A DNA stretch of 58,201 bases, from positions 1 through 58,201 of the forward strand of contig NZ_SMKG01000018.1 of NCBI RefSeq assembly GCF_004348525.1, in the 5' to 3' direction. The stretch's first letter is position 1. Every line of letters starts with the position of its first letter. Of this stretch, positions 35,943 through 44,521 are shown one piece after another. Source of the DNA: Micromonospora sp. 15K316. Lineage in GTDB: Bacteria > Actinomycetota > Actinomycetes > Mycobacteriales > Micromonosporaceae. Below the pieces are notes generated by a model that worked only from the letters and a program-made list of their open reading frames with translations, ran no database searches and was not told where the DNA came from. A program made the translations under genes and the position numbers.

Positions 35943-35950
35943 CCGCCGCC

Positions 35951-35980
35951 CGGCGGTGCCCCGATCCCGGAGCACCGCCG
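35951..35980. terminator. Hairpin between convergent sigma and F420-oxidoreductase genes
   Basis: A 9-bp perfect stem CGGCGGTGC (35951-35959) with GCACCGCCG (35972-35980); loop 12 nt. Confidence 0.5.
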
Positions 35981-35998
35981 GAACGTCGAACGGCCGCG

Positions 35999-36907
35999 TC
36001 AGCGCGCGGTGCGGGCCCGCTCCTCGGCGACCAACTCCCGGGTGGCCGGGGCGACCTCGGCGGCGAAGATCTCGATCGTGGCGGGATCGTCGGCCATCAG
36101 GATGAAGGCACTCACCCCGTACTCCAGGGTCAGGCCGGCGAGATCCTCCGCCCACTGCTCCGGTGGGCCGTTGAGCAGCGACCGGCCGGTGGGCGAGAAC
36201 TCGCCGCCGATGTTGAGCAACCGCCGGATCTGCGCCGGCTCCCGACCCGCCGCCGCGGCGGCCTCGTCGATCTGTGCGTTCATGCCGACCAGCTCGGCCG
36301 GCCCGTTCTTGAAGTACGGCAGGGACGGCAGCCAGCCGTCGGCCAACCGTCCGGTCAGCCGCAGCATCCGCGGCTTGTACGCGCCGACCCAGACGTTCAC
36401 GTCGTGCGCCGGGGCGGGTCCCCGCTTGGCGCCGCTGACCCGGTAGTGCTCGCCGTCGACACGTACGCCGCCGGGCTTGTCGGCCGCCCAGACCTCACGG
36501 ATGATCCGGATCGCCTCGTCCAGCGCGGTGATCGCCTGGCCGGCGCTGCGCCGCGGGCCGCCCATCGCCTCGATGGCGTCCCAGTAGGCGCCCGCGCCGA
36601 TGCCCAGCTCGAACCGTCCGCCGCTGAGCAGGTCGAGGCTGGCCGCGCTGCGGGCGATCATCGCCGGCTGGCGCAGCGGCAGGTTGAGCACGTTGGCGCT
36701 GAGGTGCACCCGCTCGGTGCGCGCGGCCACGTAGCTCAGCAGCGTCCAGGTGTCGTGGAACCGCGGCTGGTACGGGTGGTCCTGGAAGGTGACCAGGTCC
36801 AGCCCGGCGCGGTCGGCGACCACGGCCAGGTCGACGGCGTGCCGGACGGGTTGCACGGTGGGCGTGGTGAAGGTGCCGAACAGTAGGTCGTGCCCGTAGT
36901 CGGTCAT
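35999..36907 (-). CDS. LLM-class (F420-type) oxidoreductase
   Basis: 302 residues with the luciferase-like TIM barrel: FGTFTTPTVQP, DLVTFQDHPYQP, VAARTERVHLSANVLNLPLRQPAMIARSAASLDLLSGGRFELGIGAG, GPAPAHDVNVWVGAYKPRMLRL. The pattern fits F420H2-dependent enzymes, but FMN cannot be excluded. It overlaps the fusion gene before it by four bases (ATGA at 36907-36904), so they are coupled. The N-terminal half of the fusion is a paralogue. Substrate unknown. Confidence 0.85.
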   Translation of the reverse strand: MTDYGHDLLFGTFTTPTVQPVRHAVDLAVVADRAGLDLVTFQDHPYQPRFHDTWTLLSYVAARTERVHLSANVLNLPLRQPAMIARSAASLDLLSGGRFELGIGAGAYWDAIEAMGGPRRSAGQAITALDEAIRIIREVWAADKPGGVRVDGEHYRVSGAKRGPAPAHDVNVWVGAYKPRMLRLTGRLADGWLPSLPYFKNGPAELVGMNAQIDEAAAAAGREPAQIRRLLNIGGEFSPTGRSLLNGPPEQWAEDLAGLTLEYGVSAFILMADDPATIEIFAAEVAPATRELVAEERARTAR

Positions 36908-39198
36908 GACGTCGTCCTCGTTGCGGTGTCGGGTGTGATGGCGAAGTTGTCGCGGAAGAGGCCGTCCGGGTCGTACCGCTTCTTCAGCGTGCGCAGGCGG
37001 GCCAGCGTGCGGGGCGGGAACGCCTCGGTGAGACGTTCCGGTCGCAGGTCGGTCTCGAAGCTGAGGTAGGTGCCGTGCAGGTGCTCGGCGAGCAGGCCGT
37101 CCCAGAGCGCGTCGAGCCGGGCCCGGTGCCGCCCGAACGCGGTCACGTGGAAGTTGGCGTTCCGGTGGCTCCACGCCATCGCGTCCGGGTCCACGTCGGT
37201 GACCGCGCCGCCGATCGAGCGGAGGTGGAAGAAGTAGACGACCCCGCTGGCCAGCAGCCGGGCGGCGGCCGCCGCGAACTCGGGGGTGAGGCGGGTGAGC
37301 AGGCCGGTGCGGGAGATCGGTTCGCCCTGGGCCTGATGCGGCGCGTCGCTCGCGTTGGCCATCACCGAGGCGTACGAGGTGATGACCACCTGCTGGTCGT
37401 ACCCGGGCGCGACGTCGGCGAGCGGCTGGAGCTGCGCCACGATCGTCGCGGGATCGTCCGAGTCGACCATCGCCATCACCTGCGCCACCGCCGGCTGGCC
37501 CAACCGGGGCGGACCCATGATGATCGCGCTGGTCAGGTCGCGCGGGGCGGCCTCGACCGCGGCGCCCCAGCGGGTCAGGAGGGCGGCGGGATCAGCGGCG
37601 TCCAGCGCGAACTGGGCCCAGCCGACCGGTCCGACCTCGTCCACCTCGAACTCGAAGGCGGTCACCACGCCGAAGTTGGCGCCGGCGCCGCGTACCGCCC
37701 AGAAGAGGTCGGAGTTCTCGGTGTCGCTGGCCCGGACGGCGCGCCCGTCGGCGAGGACCAGCTCGACCGCGCGCAGGTGGTCGATGGTGAGCCCGTGCTT
37801 GCGCGCCAGCCAACCGACGCCGCCCGCGGTGGCCAGCCCGCCCACGCCGACGCCGCCGTAGTCGCCGGAGGTGAGCGCCCAGCCGTGCGGGGCCAGCGCC
37901 TCGGCGACCTCCGTCCAGCGCGCCCCCGGGCCGATCCGGACCAGGCGACGTGCCTCGTCGAGCACCTCGATGCGGTTCAGGGCGCCGACGTCGATGACGA
38001 TGCCGCCGTCGTTGGTCGACCGGCCGCTGATGCCGTGCCCGCCACTGCGGATACCGAGCGGCAGGTGCCGGTGCGCGCGGGCGAAGGCGAGCGCGTCGGC
38101 CACCTCGGCCGGGGTACGCGGTCGCAGGACGAGACCGGGCGCGCCGCCGCGCAGGTAGGTGGACCGTACCCGGGAGTAGGCGATGTCGCCGGGCTCCACG
38201 GCGCCGCCGGTGAGGGAGGCGGGCACCTCGTCGTACGCGATGCCGGGGCGCCGCTTGGCACGGACGGTGCCGCTGCGCTGGGCGGTGCGGGGCAGCGGCG
38301 CGGGCAGTGCCCGGTCGGCCGCCTCCCGCAGGGCCGGCGCCACCTCGCGCGCGAACCGCTCCATGGTCGCCACGTCGTCGGTGATCAGGATGAAGGTGCC
38401 GACACCGTCCTCGACGACCAGCGGCAGCAGGTCCTCGACCCAGCCGGTGGCCGGTCCGTGCAGGAATCCCTGGCGGGTCTCGGCGAACCGTCCGGAGACG
38501 TTGAGCAGGCGGCGGATCTCCGCCGGATCGCGGCCGGCCGCCCGGGCCGCCTCGTCAATGATCTTGTTGCCGGCGCGGACCGCGTCCGGACCGGCCGGGT
38601 CGAGCGTGCTGAGCCACCCGTCGGCCTTCTCGCCGACCAACCGCAGCAGCCGGGGGTCGGTTCCGCCGAGCCAGATCGGGATGTGGTGGGCCGGGAGCGG
38701 GCCGGCGGACGCGCCGTCGAGGCGGTGGTACGCGCCGCGGTAGCGAACCGGCGCCGGGTCGTCGGCGGCGAGCATGGCCCGGACGACGTCGACCGATTCG
38801 CCGAGCGCGTCGAAATCCGCACGCGCGGGGCCACCCGTCGCCCCGGCGGCGTCGAGACCGGTTCGGGGCTCGTGGTCGCCGGTGCCCAGGGCGAGTTCCA
38901 CGCGGCCACCGGAGAGGAGGTCCAGGCTGGCGGTGGAGCGGGCGAGCACGGCCGGGGGCCGCGTCTCGGCGGTGAGCACGTTCGCCGCGAGGTGGATCCG
39001 CTCGGTCCGCCCGGCGACCCAGGCGAGCAAGGTCCACGTGTCCAGGTGCGCCGGCTGGCCGGGGTCGTCGGAGAAGGTGACCAGGTCGTAGCCGAGCGCC
39101 TCGCTGCGCCGGGCGAGCGCCACCGGAGTGTCGGGCGCGGCGTTCACCGGCGTGACCAACGTGCCGAACTCGAGGCGGTGGCCGTAGTTGCCTGTCAC
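36904..39198 (-). CDS. Fusion: LLM-class (F420-type) oxidoreductase + FAD-linked (berberine-bridge-type) oxidase
   Basis: 764 residues. Residues 1-298 are a luciferase-like barrel (FGTLVTPVNAAPD, LVTFSDDPGQPAHLDTWTLLAWVAGRTERIHLAANVL, ASLDLLSGGRVELALGTG). A 40-residue Pro/Arg linker follows. Residues ~340-764 are an FAD-binding type-4 plus BBE domain: RSGGHGISGRS has His388 for 8-alpha covalent FAD, then GVGVGGLATAGGVGWLARKHG, and the BBE end is KKRYDPDGLFRDNFAI. The Cys for the second (6-S-cysteinyl) FAD bond is Tyr447. There is no frameshift or stop at the junction. GTG 39198 has GGGAGGCAG upstream. The fused and separate barrels may form a heteromer, with hydride moved between F420 and FAD. 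This is a hypothesis. Confidence 0.88.
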   Translation of the reverse strand: MTGNYGHRLEFGTLVTPVNAAPDTPVALARRSEALGYDLVTFSDDPGQPAHLDTWTLLAWVAGRTERIHLAANVLTAETRPPAVLARSTASLDLLSGGRVELALGTGDHEPRTGLDAAGATGGPARADFDALGESVDVVRAMLAADDPAPVRYRGAYHRLDGASAGPLPAHHIPIWLGGTDPRLLRLVGEKADGWLSTLDPAGPDAVRAGNKIIDEAARAAGRDPAEIRRLLNVSGRFAETRQGFLHGPATGWVEDLLPLVVEDGVGTFILITDDVATMERFAREVAPALREAADRALPAPLPRTAQRSGTVRAKRRPGIAYDEVPASLTGGAVEPGDIAYSRVRSTYLRGGAPGLVLRPRTPAEVADALAFARAHRHLPLGIRSGGHGISGRSTNDGGIVIDVGALNRIEVLDEARRLVRIGPGARWTEVAEALAPHGWALTSGDYGGVGVGGLATAGGVGWLARKHGLTIDHLRAVELVLADGRAVRASDTENSDLFWAVRGAGANFGVVTAFEFEVDEVGPVGWAQFALDAADPAALLTRWGAAVEAAPRDLTSAIIMGPPRLGQPAVAQVMAMVDSDDPATIVAQLQPLADVAPGYDQQVVITSYASVMANASDAPHQAQGEPISRTGLLTRLTPEFAAAAARLLASGVVYFFHLRSIGGAVTDVDPDAMAWSHRNANFHVTAFGRHRARLDALWDGLLAEHLHGTYLSFETDLRPERLTEAFPPRTLARLRTLKKRYDPDGLFRDNFAITPDTATRTTS

Positions 39199-39212
39199 GA
39201 CTGCCTCCCAAA

Positions 39213-39228
39213 GGTTGATGCGTCAACC
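39213..39228. promoter_or_regulatory. Palindrome GGTTGA-TGCG-TCAACC, probable MarR operator
   Basis: A perfect 6-bp inverted repeat with a 4-bp centre, 15 bp before the fusion gene and 105 bp before the divergent marR. TTGA...TCAA is the half-site type of many MarR operators. Confidence 0.55.
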
Positions 39229-39332
39229 AGACTACGGCGTTCACGGTCGATGTGCGTGTGATCCCGGTCATCCCCGGCCGGCCCGGGTTCCCGAGCCGGC
39301 CGGTCCGCCCCACCGCGAATTACGCTGGTCGG

Positions 39333-39812
39333 ATGGGGGATCCCGGTAACCGGCTCGACGGGCGCGAGTACCAGAGTTGGCGCGCCTTCCACCGGATGCA
39401 CGACCAGCTCTCGCTCGCCCTGAACCAGCACCTCCAGCGGGACGCGGGCATCTCCGAGCCCGACTTCCAGGTGCTCGCCGCGCTGGCCGAGGCGCCCGGC
39501 CGGGCGCTGCGCTCCCGCGAACTCCGCGAAGAGCTCCAGTGGGAGAAGAGCCGGCTCGCCCACCAGATCCGCCGGATGGAGCAGCGCGGCCTGGTCCTGC
39601 GGGACGACTGCCCGGAGGACGCCCGGGCGGCCACCGTCCGGATCACCGACGCCGGTCTGGCCGGCGTCCACGCCGCCGCCCGGGCCCACGCGGCCCTGGT
39701 GCGCGAACTCTTCTTCGACGCGCTCACCCCGGCGCAGCTCGACGCCTTCGACGAGGCCGGCGCGGCGGTGATCGAGCGACTGCGCCAGCGCTGCCCGGTC
39801 GAGGCGCCGTGA
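39333..39812 (+). CDS. MarR-family transcriptional regulator
   Basis: 159 residues: the helix RAFHRMHDQLSLALNQHLQRDAGISEPDFQVLAALAEAPG, then RALRSRELREELQWEKSRLAHQIRRMEQRGLVLRDDCPEDARAATVRITDAGL, the MarR winged-helix region. It likely regulates the divergent F420/FAD gene pair. The ATG 39333 is preferred to the in-frame upstream start at 39252, which would enter the intergenic region. Confidence 0.87.
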   Translation: MGDPGNRLDGREYQSWRAFHRMHDQLSLALNQHLQRDAGISEPDFQVLAALAEAPGRALRSRELREELQWEKSRLAHQIRRMEQRGLVLRDDCPEDARAATVRITDAGLAGVHAAARAHAALVRELFFDALTPAQLDAFDEAGAAVIERLRQRCPVEAP

Positions 39813-40111
39813 TCGGGCGAGTGGGCCTAAACTGCCGGCATGAGGCCCCGGCCGTGACCGGCGAGCTGGACGACGCCGGCGAGGAGCTCTTCGTCACCGC
39901 GCTGGAGCGGGCCGACCTGCGAGCGGTCGACGGCCGGCTGGTGCTGGCGGCGCCCGGCCTGCGCTTCGTCGACCAGCGGGCGCTGACACGACTGCGCGAG
40001 TACGCCCGCCGCCGCGACTCCGCCGTGCTGCTGCGCACGCCGCACCCCGCCGCGGCGCGCCTGGCCGCCCTGCTCGATCTGCCCGGTCTCACCGCGGAGG
40101 TCACGCGATGA
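39809..40111 (+). CDS. STAS-domain protein (anti-anti-sigma type)
   Basis: 100 residues. The core is VTGELDDAGEELFVTALERADLRAVDGRLVLAAPGLRFVDQRALTRLREYARRRDSAVLLRTPHPAAARLAALLDLPGLTAEV, the beta-alpha pattern of small STAS domains. The phosphorylatable Ser of D-S-S/T-G is replaced: RFVDQRAL. It overlaps the marR stop (GTGA, 39809) and the MEDS gene (ATGA, 40108), so translation of all three is coupled. Pair with the next gene: partner-switch type. Confidence 0.75.
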   Translation: MIGRVGLNCRHEAPAVTGELDDAGEELFVTALERADLRAVDGRLVLAAPGLRFVDQRALTRLREYARRRDSAVLLRTPHPAAARLAALLDLPGLTAEVTR

Positions 40112-41064
40112 GGACGGGTGCCGCCGCGGGTCACCACGGCTACCTGCACGAGGCGGTCCGCTACGGCTCCGACGAGGAGCTGCTCGCCGTCGTGGTGCCG
40201 TTCCTGCGCGGCGGGGTCGAGGCCGGCGAGCCGACGTTCGTCGCCCTCGGCGAGCGCACCGGAGGGCTGGTGCGGGACGCTCTGCCCACCGGATCGGGCG
40301 TCGAGTTCCTGACCGGCGGCAGCGTCTACGCCCGCCCCACCGCCGCGATCCGCTCCTACCGGCAGTTGCTGGCCGACCGGGTGGCCGCCGGGGCCGGGCA
40401 GATCCGGATCATCGGTGAGCTGCCGCAGATCGCGTTCGGGCCGACCTGGGACTGGTGGGCCCGGTACGAGTCGGCGATCAACCACGCGTACGACGACTTC
40501 CCGCTCTGGAGCATGTGCGCGTACGACACCCGGATCACGCCACCGCACGTGCTCGAAGAGGTGGCCCGCACCCACCCGTGGTTCGCCACCCCGGGCGACG
40601 GGCACGCGCCCAGCCCGACGTACACGGAGCCGGCCGTCTACCTGCGCGAGGAGCGCGGCGCGCCGGCCGATCCGCTCCAGGCCACCGCACCCCTGATCGA
40701 GCTGACCGACCCCACGGCGGCGCAGGCCCGCGCCGCCGTGCAGGCGGTCGACCGGGGCGCGCTGCCGCGAGACGACGTCGACGATCTGGTCGTCGCCGTC
40801 AGCGAGACCGTCACCAACGCGCTGCGGCACGGGCGCACCCCGGTCCGGCTACGTCTCTGGGCCGGACCGGACCGGATCGTGGCGACCGTCAGCGACGCCG
40901 GGGACGGCCCGGAGGACCCGTTCGCCGGACTGCTCCCGGCCGGCAACGGCGCGACCGGCGGCCTCGGCCTCTGGATCACCTACCAGTCCTGCAACCACGT
41001 GAGCCTGCACCGGAGCGGCCCGGCCGGTTTCACGCTTCGGCTCACCGCCGGCAACCCGCACTGA
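40108..41064 (+). CDS. MEDS-domain sensor with RsbW-like HATPase
   Basis: 318 residues. The N-terminal MEDS (DcmR-type sensory) domain is HHGYLHEAVRYGSDEELLAVVVPFLRGGVEAGEPTFVAL...SMCAYDTRITPP. The C-terminal HATPase has the N box SETVTNALRHG, the G1 box VSDAGDGPEDPFAG and G2 GGLGLWITYQ, with no HisKA. This is the anti-sigma kinase layout (MEDS sensor fused to RsbW-like kinase). Together with the STAS protein it could regulate a sigma factor through partner switching, although the STAS lacks the phospho-Ser. Confidence 0.85.
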   Translation: MRTGAAAGHHGYLHEAVRYGSDEELLAVVVPFLRGGVEAGEPTFVALGERTGGLVRDALPTGSGVEFLTGGSVYARPTAAIRSYRQLLADRVAAGAGQIRIIGELPQIAFGPTWDWWARYESAINHAYDDFPLWSMCAYDTRITPPHVLEEVARTHPWFATPGDGHAPSPTYTEPAVYLREERGAPADPLQATAPLIELTDPTAAQARAAVQAVDRGALPRDDVDDLVVAVSETVTNALRHGRTPVRLRLWAGPDRIVATVSDAGDGPEDPFAGLLPAGNGATGGLGLWITYQSCNHVSLHRSGPAGFTLRLTAGNPH

Positions 41065-41130
41065 CCGGACGCTTCCCTGCCCGCCGCGCGTCGGTGGCCA
41101 CCGGGCCATCGCGCCGGACGGCCCGCGTAA

Positions 41131-41160
41131 CAGGCCGCTGAGCAGCAGCTCAGCGGCCTG
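41131..41160. terminator. Bidirectional hairpin between convergent genes
   Basis: A perfect 12-bp stem CAGGCCGCTGAG/CTCAGCGGCCTG (41131-41142 with 41149-41160), loop 6 nt. Confidence 0.7.
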
Positions 41161-41181
41161 GGCGGGTCGGCGCAGGCGCCG

Positions 41182-41400
41182 TCACTGAGGCAGCTGCCGC
41201 CAGGCCGGATGGTTGCCGCGCCAGGCACCGGCCAGGATGGCGGCCGCGGCGCGGCTCGGGCACTCCTGCACCCGGGACCGGCCGGACTCACCACCGATCT
41301 GGGCCTGGACCTCCCAGCGCTGCCCATCGGTGCGGATGTACACGTCCCGGCGTCCCCGCGCCGTCCGGTCACCGTTCCACCAGTGCTGCTCGACAATCAC
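41182..41400 (-). CDS. Small conserved-type hypothetical protein
   Basis: 72 residues: VIVEQHWWNGDRTARGRRDVYIRTDGQRWEVQAQIGGESGRSRVQECPSRAAAAILAGAWRG. It looks like a compact beta-sheet domain with two tryptophans. GTG 41400 is taken as the start because the upstream part of the frame has no composition of a real protein. No function recognised. Confidence 0.6.
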   Translation of the reverse strand: MIVEQHWWNGDRTARGRRDVYIRTDGQRWEVQAQIGGESGRSRVQECPSRAAAAILAGAWRGNHPAWRQLPQ

Positions 41401-41480
41401 GTCGCTGACGCTATAGCACCGGTCCGACGGTGGTAAGGCCGCGCCCGCCTGATCGCCCCGGCCTGGCACATCGCGCGAAG

Positions 41481-41939
41481 TCACTCGGCCACCACGAGCG
41501 CCTGCGGAGCGGCCTGCTTCATCCGGCTACGCAGCCACTTCAGCTGCATGGCGGTCTCGCCCTCACACCGCCGGACGACCGCGAGCAGGTCCCGGTCCCG
41601 GGCGCCGTACGCGGCCTGCCCCACCACCGTCCAGCAGATGTCGCACTCGGCGGCCATCAGGTAGAGGTCCTGGAGGTCGCGCAGCAGTCCGATCCCGCCG
41701 CTGCGGGTGCCACCGAACAACTCCGAGTGCAGCCGGTCCGGCTCGGCGGGCGCCTCCTCGGCGTACCGGGCGGCGAACGGCCGCAGCAGCTCGGCGAACC
41801 CGTCGCAACGCTTCGCCTGCTGCTGACAGAGATGGAAGACGTCCGGCTCGTCCTGGTGCGCGGCGCCCACCTGCCGGAACGCGTCCGCCAGGTTGAGCTG
41901 GGCCCGGTGCAGCAGACCGAGATAGTGCGCGAGATGCAC
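41481..41939 (-). CDS. Hypothetical helical protein downstream of the molybdoenzyme
   Basis: 152 residues, mainly helical: HLAHYLGLLHRAQLNLADAFRQVGAAHQDEPDVFHLCQQQAKRCDGFAELLRPF, with three His in the first 35 residues and Cys near 42 and 49 and DICW later. It looks like a ferritin-like four-helix protein, but metal ligands cannot be assigned. GTG 41939 with GGGGAG upstream. It starts 3 bp after the molybdoenzyme stop, so it is in an operon with it. Confidence 0.6.
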   Translation of the reverse strand: MHLAHYLGLLHRAQLNLADAFRQVGAAHQDEPDVFHLCQQQAKRCDGFAELLRPFAARYAEEAPAEPDRLHSELFGGTRSGGIGLLRDLQDLYLMAAECDICWTVVGQAAYGARDRDLLAVVRRCEGETAMQLKWLRSRMKQAAPQALVVAE

Positions 41940-41942
41940 GGC

Positions 41943-44381
41943 TCACTCCCCTCCCGCGTGGCTGGTCGCCTCCGCCGCCGGGCCACCCACCGTCGCCGGA
42001 ACCCCGGACACGACGGGCGCGCTGCCGCCCACCGTCGGCGCCGGCGACGGGACGCCCCCGCCGTCGGCGAGCCGGGACACCGCCACCGCGGCGACCTTGA
42101 AGAGCGGCTGTTTGGAGACCGGGTCCCAGGCGGTGATGGTCAGCTCGTTGGCGGCCCGCGGCGTACGGTCGGCCGGGTCCTGGTCGAACCAGCCGTAGTG
42201 GAACGGCAGGAAGACCACCCCGGGGCGGATGCCGCTCAGCCGCGCCCGGGCCTGCACGGCGCCGCGGGCCGAGGCGATACCGACCAGGTCCCCCTCGCCG
42301 ATGCCGAGACGTTCGGCGTCGATCGGGTTGAGCTCCACCCAGACGTCCGGTGCGGCGGCGTTCAGCTGCGGCGCCCGACCGGTCTTCGTACGGGTGTGGA
42401 ACTGGTAGACGGTGCGACCGGTGGTGAGCAGCATCGGGCGCTCCTCGTCGGGCACCTCCGGCGACGGCCGGTACTCGTCGGCGTGCAGGAACGCCCGCCC
42501 GCCCGGCTGCTTCGCCCGGTACTCGTCGGCGAGGAACTCGGCGCCGGTGGCCAGGTCCTGGCCGTAGGTCTCGCACACCTCCGGGTCGGTGGGGAAGACC
42601 CCGTCGACGTAGAGCCGTTCCGTGCCGTCGGGCTGGGCATCGGTGCACGGCCACTGGATGCCGCTGCCGCCGCGCAGCCGGTCGTAGCTGAGCCCGGTGT
42701 AGTCGCAGGGACGGCCCCGCGAGCACTCCTTCCACGCCTCGAACGCCTCCTCGGGGGTCGCCCACCCGATCAGCGGCCGGCCGTCGCGGTCGCGGAAGTC
42801 CATCCGCCGCGCGTAGTCCAGGAAGATGTCCAGGTCGGCGCGCGCCTCGCCGGGCGGGTCGACCGCCTTCTCGCTGAGGTGCACGGTCCGGTCCACGTTG
42901 GTGAAGGTGCCGGTCTTCTCCCCCCAGGTCGCGCCGGGCAGCACCACGTCGGCGAGCTCCGCCGTCTCGGTGAGGAAGAGGTCCTGCACGACCACGAAGA
43001 GCTCGGGCTGTCGCAGGATGTGCCGGATGCGGGAGAGGTCGGGCAGGGAGACGGCCGGGTTGGTGGCGCTGATCCAGAGCAACTTGATCGAGCCCTGTTC
43101 GGCGTACCGGAAGATCTGCATGGCGTGCGTGGGCGGCGCCCAGTGCGGGATGATCTCGGGTTCGACGTTCCACAGCCGGGCCAGCTCGGCGATGTGGTCG
43201 GGATTGTCCCAGTTACGCAGCCCGGGCAGGTCGCCGTCCGCACCGGTCTCCCGGGTGTTCTGCGCCGTCGGCTGGCCGTTCATCTGGTAGACGCCGGCCC
43301 CCGGACGGCCGATCATCCCCCGGATCAGGTGCAGGTTGTTGACCTGGCACGCCGCCGCGGTGGCCTGGTTGGACTGGTAGAAGCCCTGGAGCACGGTGGA
43401 GAGCAGGCGCCGCGACCCACCGAGGAGTTCGGCGGCACGGCGTACGTCCGAGGCGGGCACGTCGCAGATCTCGGCGACCCGCTCCGGCGGGTAACCGTCG
43501 ACCGTACGGGACAGCTCCTCGAAGCCCAGCGTGTGCGCCGCCACGTACGCCTCGTCGTACCAGCCGTTGCGGATGACCTCCCGCAGCAGCCCGTTCAGCA
43601 ACGCCATGTTGGTGCCGTTGCGGATCGGCAGGTGCACGTCCGCCTCGCGGGTCACGGCGGTGGAGCGCGGGTCGGCGGCGAGCATCGCCGGCGGGTTGGG
43701 ACCACGCCGGCGGTCCAGCATCCGCATCCAGAGCACCGCCTGGGTCTCCGCGACGTTGTGTCCCCAGATCGCCAGCGCGTCGCAGTGGTCGATGTCGGCG
43801 TACGAGCCGGGCTGCCCGTCCGCGCCGAAGGTGGCCTTCAGCGCCGCCGCCGCGGTCGCCGTGCAGAGCCGGGTGTTGCCGTCCATGTGCGGCGTGCCGA
43901 GGCCCGCCTTCCCGAGCACGCCGAGGGTGTAGTACTCCTCGAGGAAGAGCTGACCGGTGGTGTAGAAGCCGAAGTGGCCCCAGCCGCCGGGACCGTCCAG
44001 CAGCTCCTTCGACCGGGCGACGATCCGCCCCATGGCGGTGTCCCAGTCGGTCTCCACCAGCTGCCCGCCCTCCCGCACCAGCGGGCGGGTCAGCCGGTCG
44101 GGGCTGTGGTTGGCCTGCCAGCCGTAGAGGTCCTTCGGGTCGAGCCGCCCCCGGTTGACCCGGTCCACCGCCCGGCCCCGTACGCCGACGATCCGGCCGT
44201 CCTTCACCGCGATGTCGAGCGCGTCGCCGTTGGAGTGCAGGATCGACGCCGACTGGACCCATCGGTCCACGTCCTCCGCTCGCAGGTCGCCGTCGAGGAA
44301 GGTGTCCACCCGTACCGGCCAGTCCTGGCCCGCCCCGTACGGGGTCCGCGGACCCCAGGGGTCGGCTATCCGGTCGACCAC
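41943..44381 (-). CDS. Molybdopterin oxidoreductase lacking N-terminal Fe-S cysteines
   Basis: 812 residues, similar to NasA/NapA-type bis-MGD enzymes: TDWDTAMGRIV, GFYTTGQLFLEEYY, DGNTRLCTATAAAALKATFG with Cys173 as likely Mo ligand, NPAVSLPDL, LPGATWGEKTGTFTNVDRTVHLSEKAV, LLTTGRTVYQFHTRTKTGR, FLPFHYGWFD. The usual CxxCxxxC...C cluster near the N-terminus is absent: residues 43-52 read QSASILHSNG. It therefore cannot hold the FS0 [4Fe-4S] cluster. Electron donor and substrate are unknown. GTG 44381 has GGAGGGA upstream. Confidence 0.85.
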   Translation of the reverse strand: MVDRIADPWGPRTPYGAGQDWPVRVDTFLDGDLRAEDVDRWVQSASILHSNGDALDIAVKDGRIVGVRGRAVDRVNRGRLDPKDLYGWQANHSPDRLTRPLVREGGQLVETDWDTAMGRIVARSKELLDGPGGWGHFGFYTTGQLFLEEYYTLGVLGKAGLGTPHMDGNTRLCTATAAAALKATFGADGQPGSYADIDHCDALAIWGHNVAETQAVLWMRMLDRRRGPNPPAMLAADPRSTAVTREADVHLPIRNGTNMALLNGLLREVIRNGWYDEAYVAAHTLGFEELSRTVDGYPPERVAEICDVPASDVRRAAELLGGSRRLLSTVLQGFYQSNQATAAACQVNNLHLIRGMIGRPGAGVYQMNGQPTAQNTRETGADGDLPGLRNWDNPDHIAELARLWNVEPEIIPHWAPPTHAMQIFRYAEQGSIKLLWISATNPAVSLPDLSRIRHILRQPELFVVVQDLFLTETAELADVVLPGATWGEKTGTFTNVDRTVHLSEKAVDPPGEARADLDIFLDYARRMDFRDRDGRPLIGWATPEEAFEAWKECSRGRPCDYTGLSYDRLRGGSGIQWPCTDAQPDGTERLYVDGVFPTDPEVCETYGQDLATGAEFLADEYRAKQPGGRAFLHADEYRPSPEVPDEERPMLLTTGRTVYQFHTRTKTGRAPQLNAAAPDVWVELNPIDAERLGIGEGDLVGIASARGAVQARARLSGIRPGVVFLPFHYGWFDQDPADRTPRAANELTITAWDPVSKQPLFKVAAVAVSRLADGGGVPSPAPTVGGSAPVVSGVPATVGGPAAEATSHAGGE

Positions 44382-44521
44382 GTCCCACTCCCTCCGGCGC
44401 CATTGATCCGATCCTCACACCTGCCCGCTCCGAAACTGCCGAAACCGCGAACCGCGGCCGTTTTCGCCAACGGCGGGATCATGTCGAGGAATGGCACCGG
44501 GACGGACGGGTAGCCGGGTCC

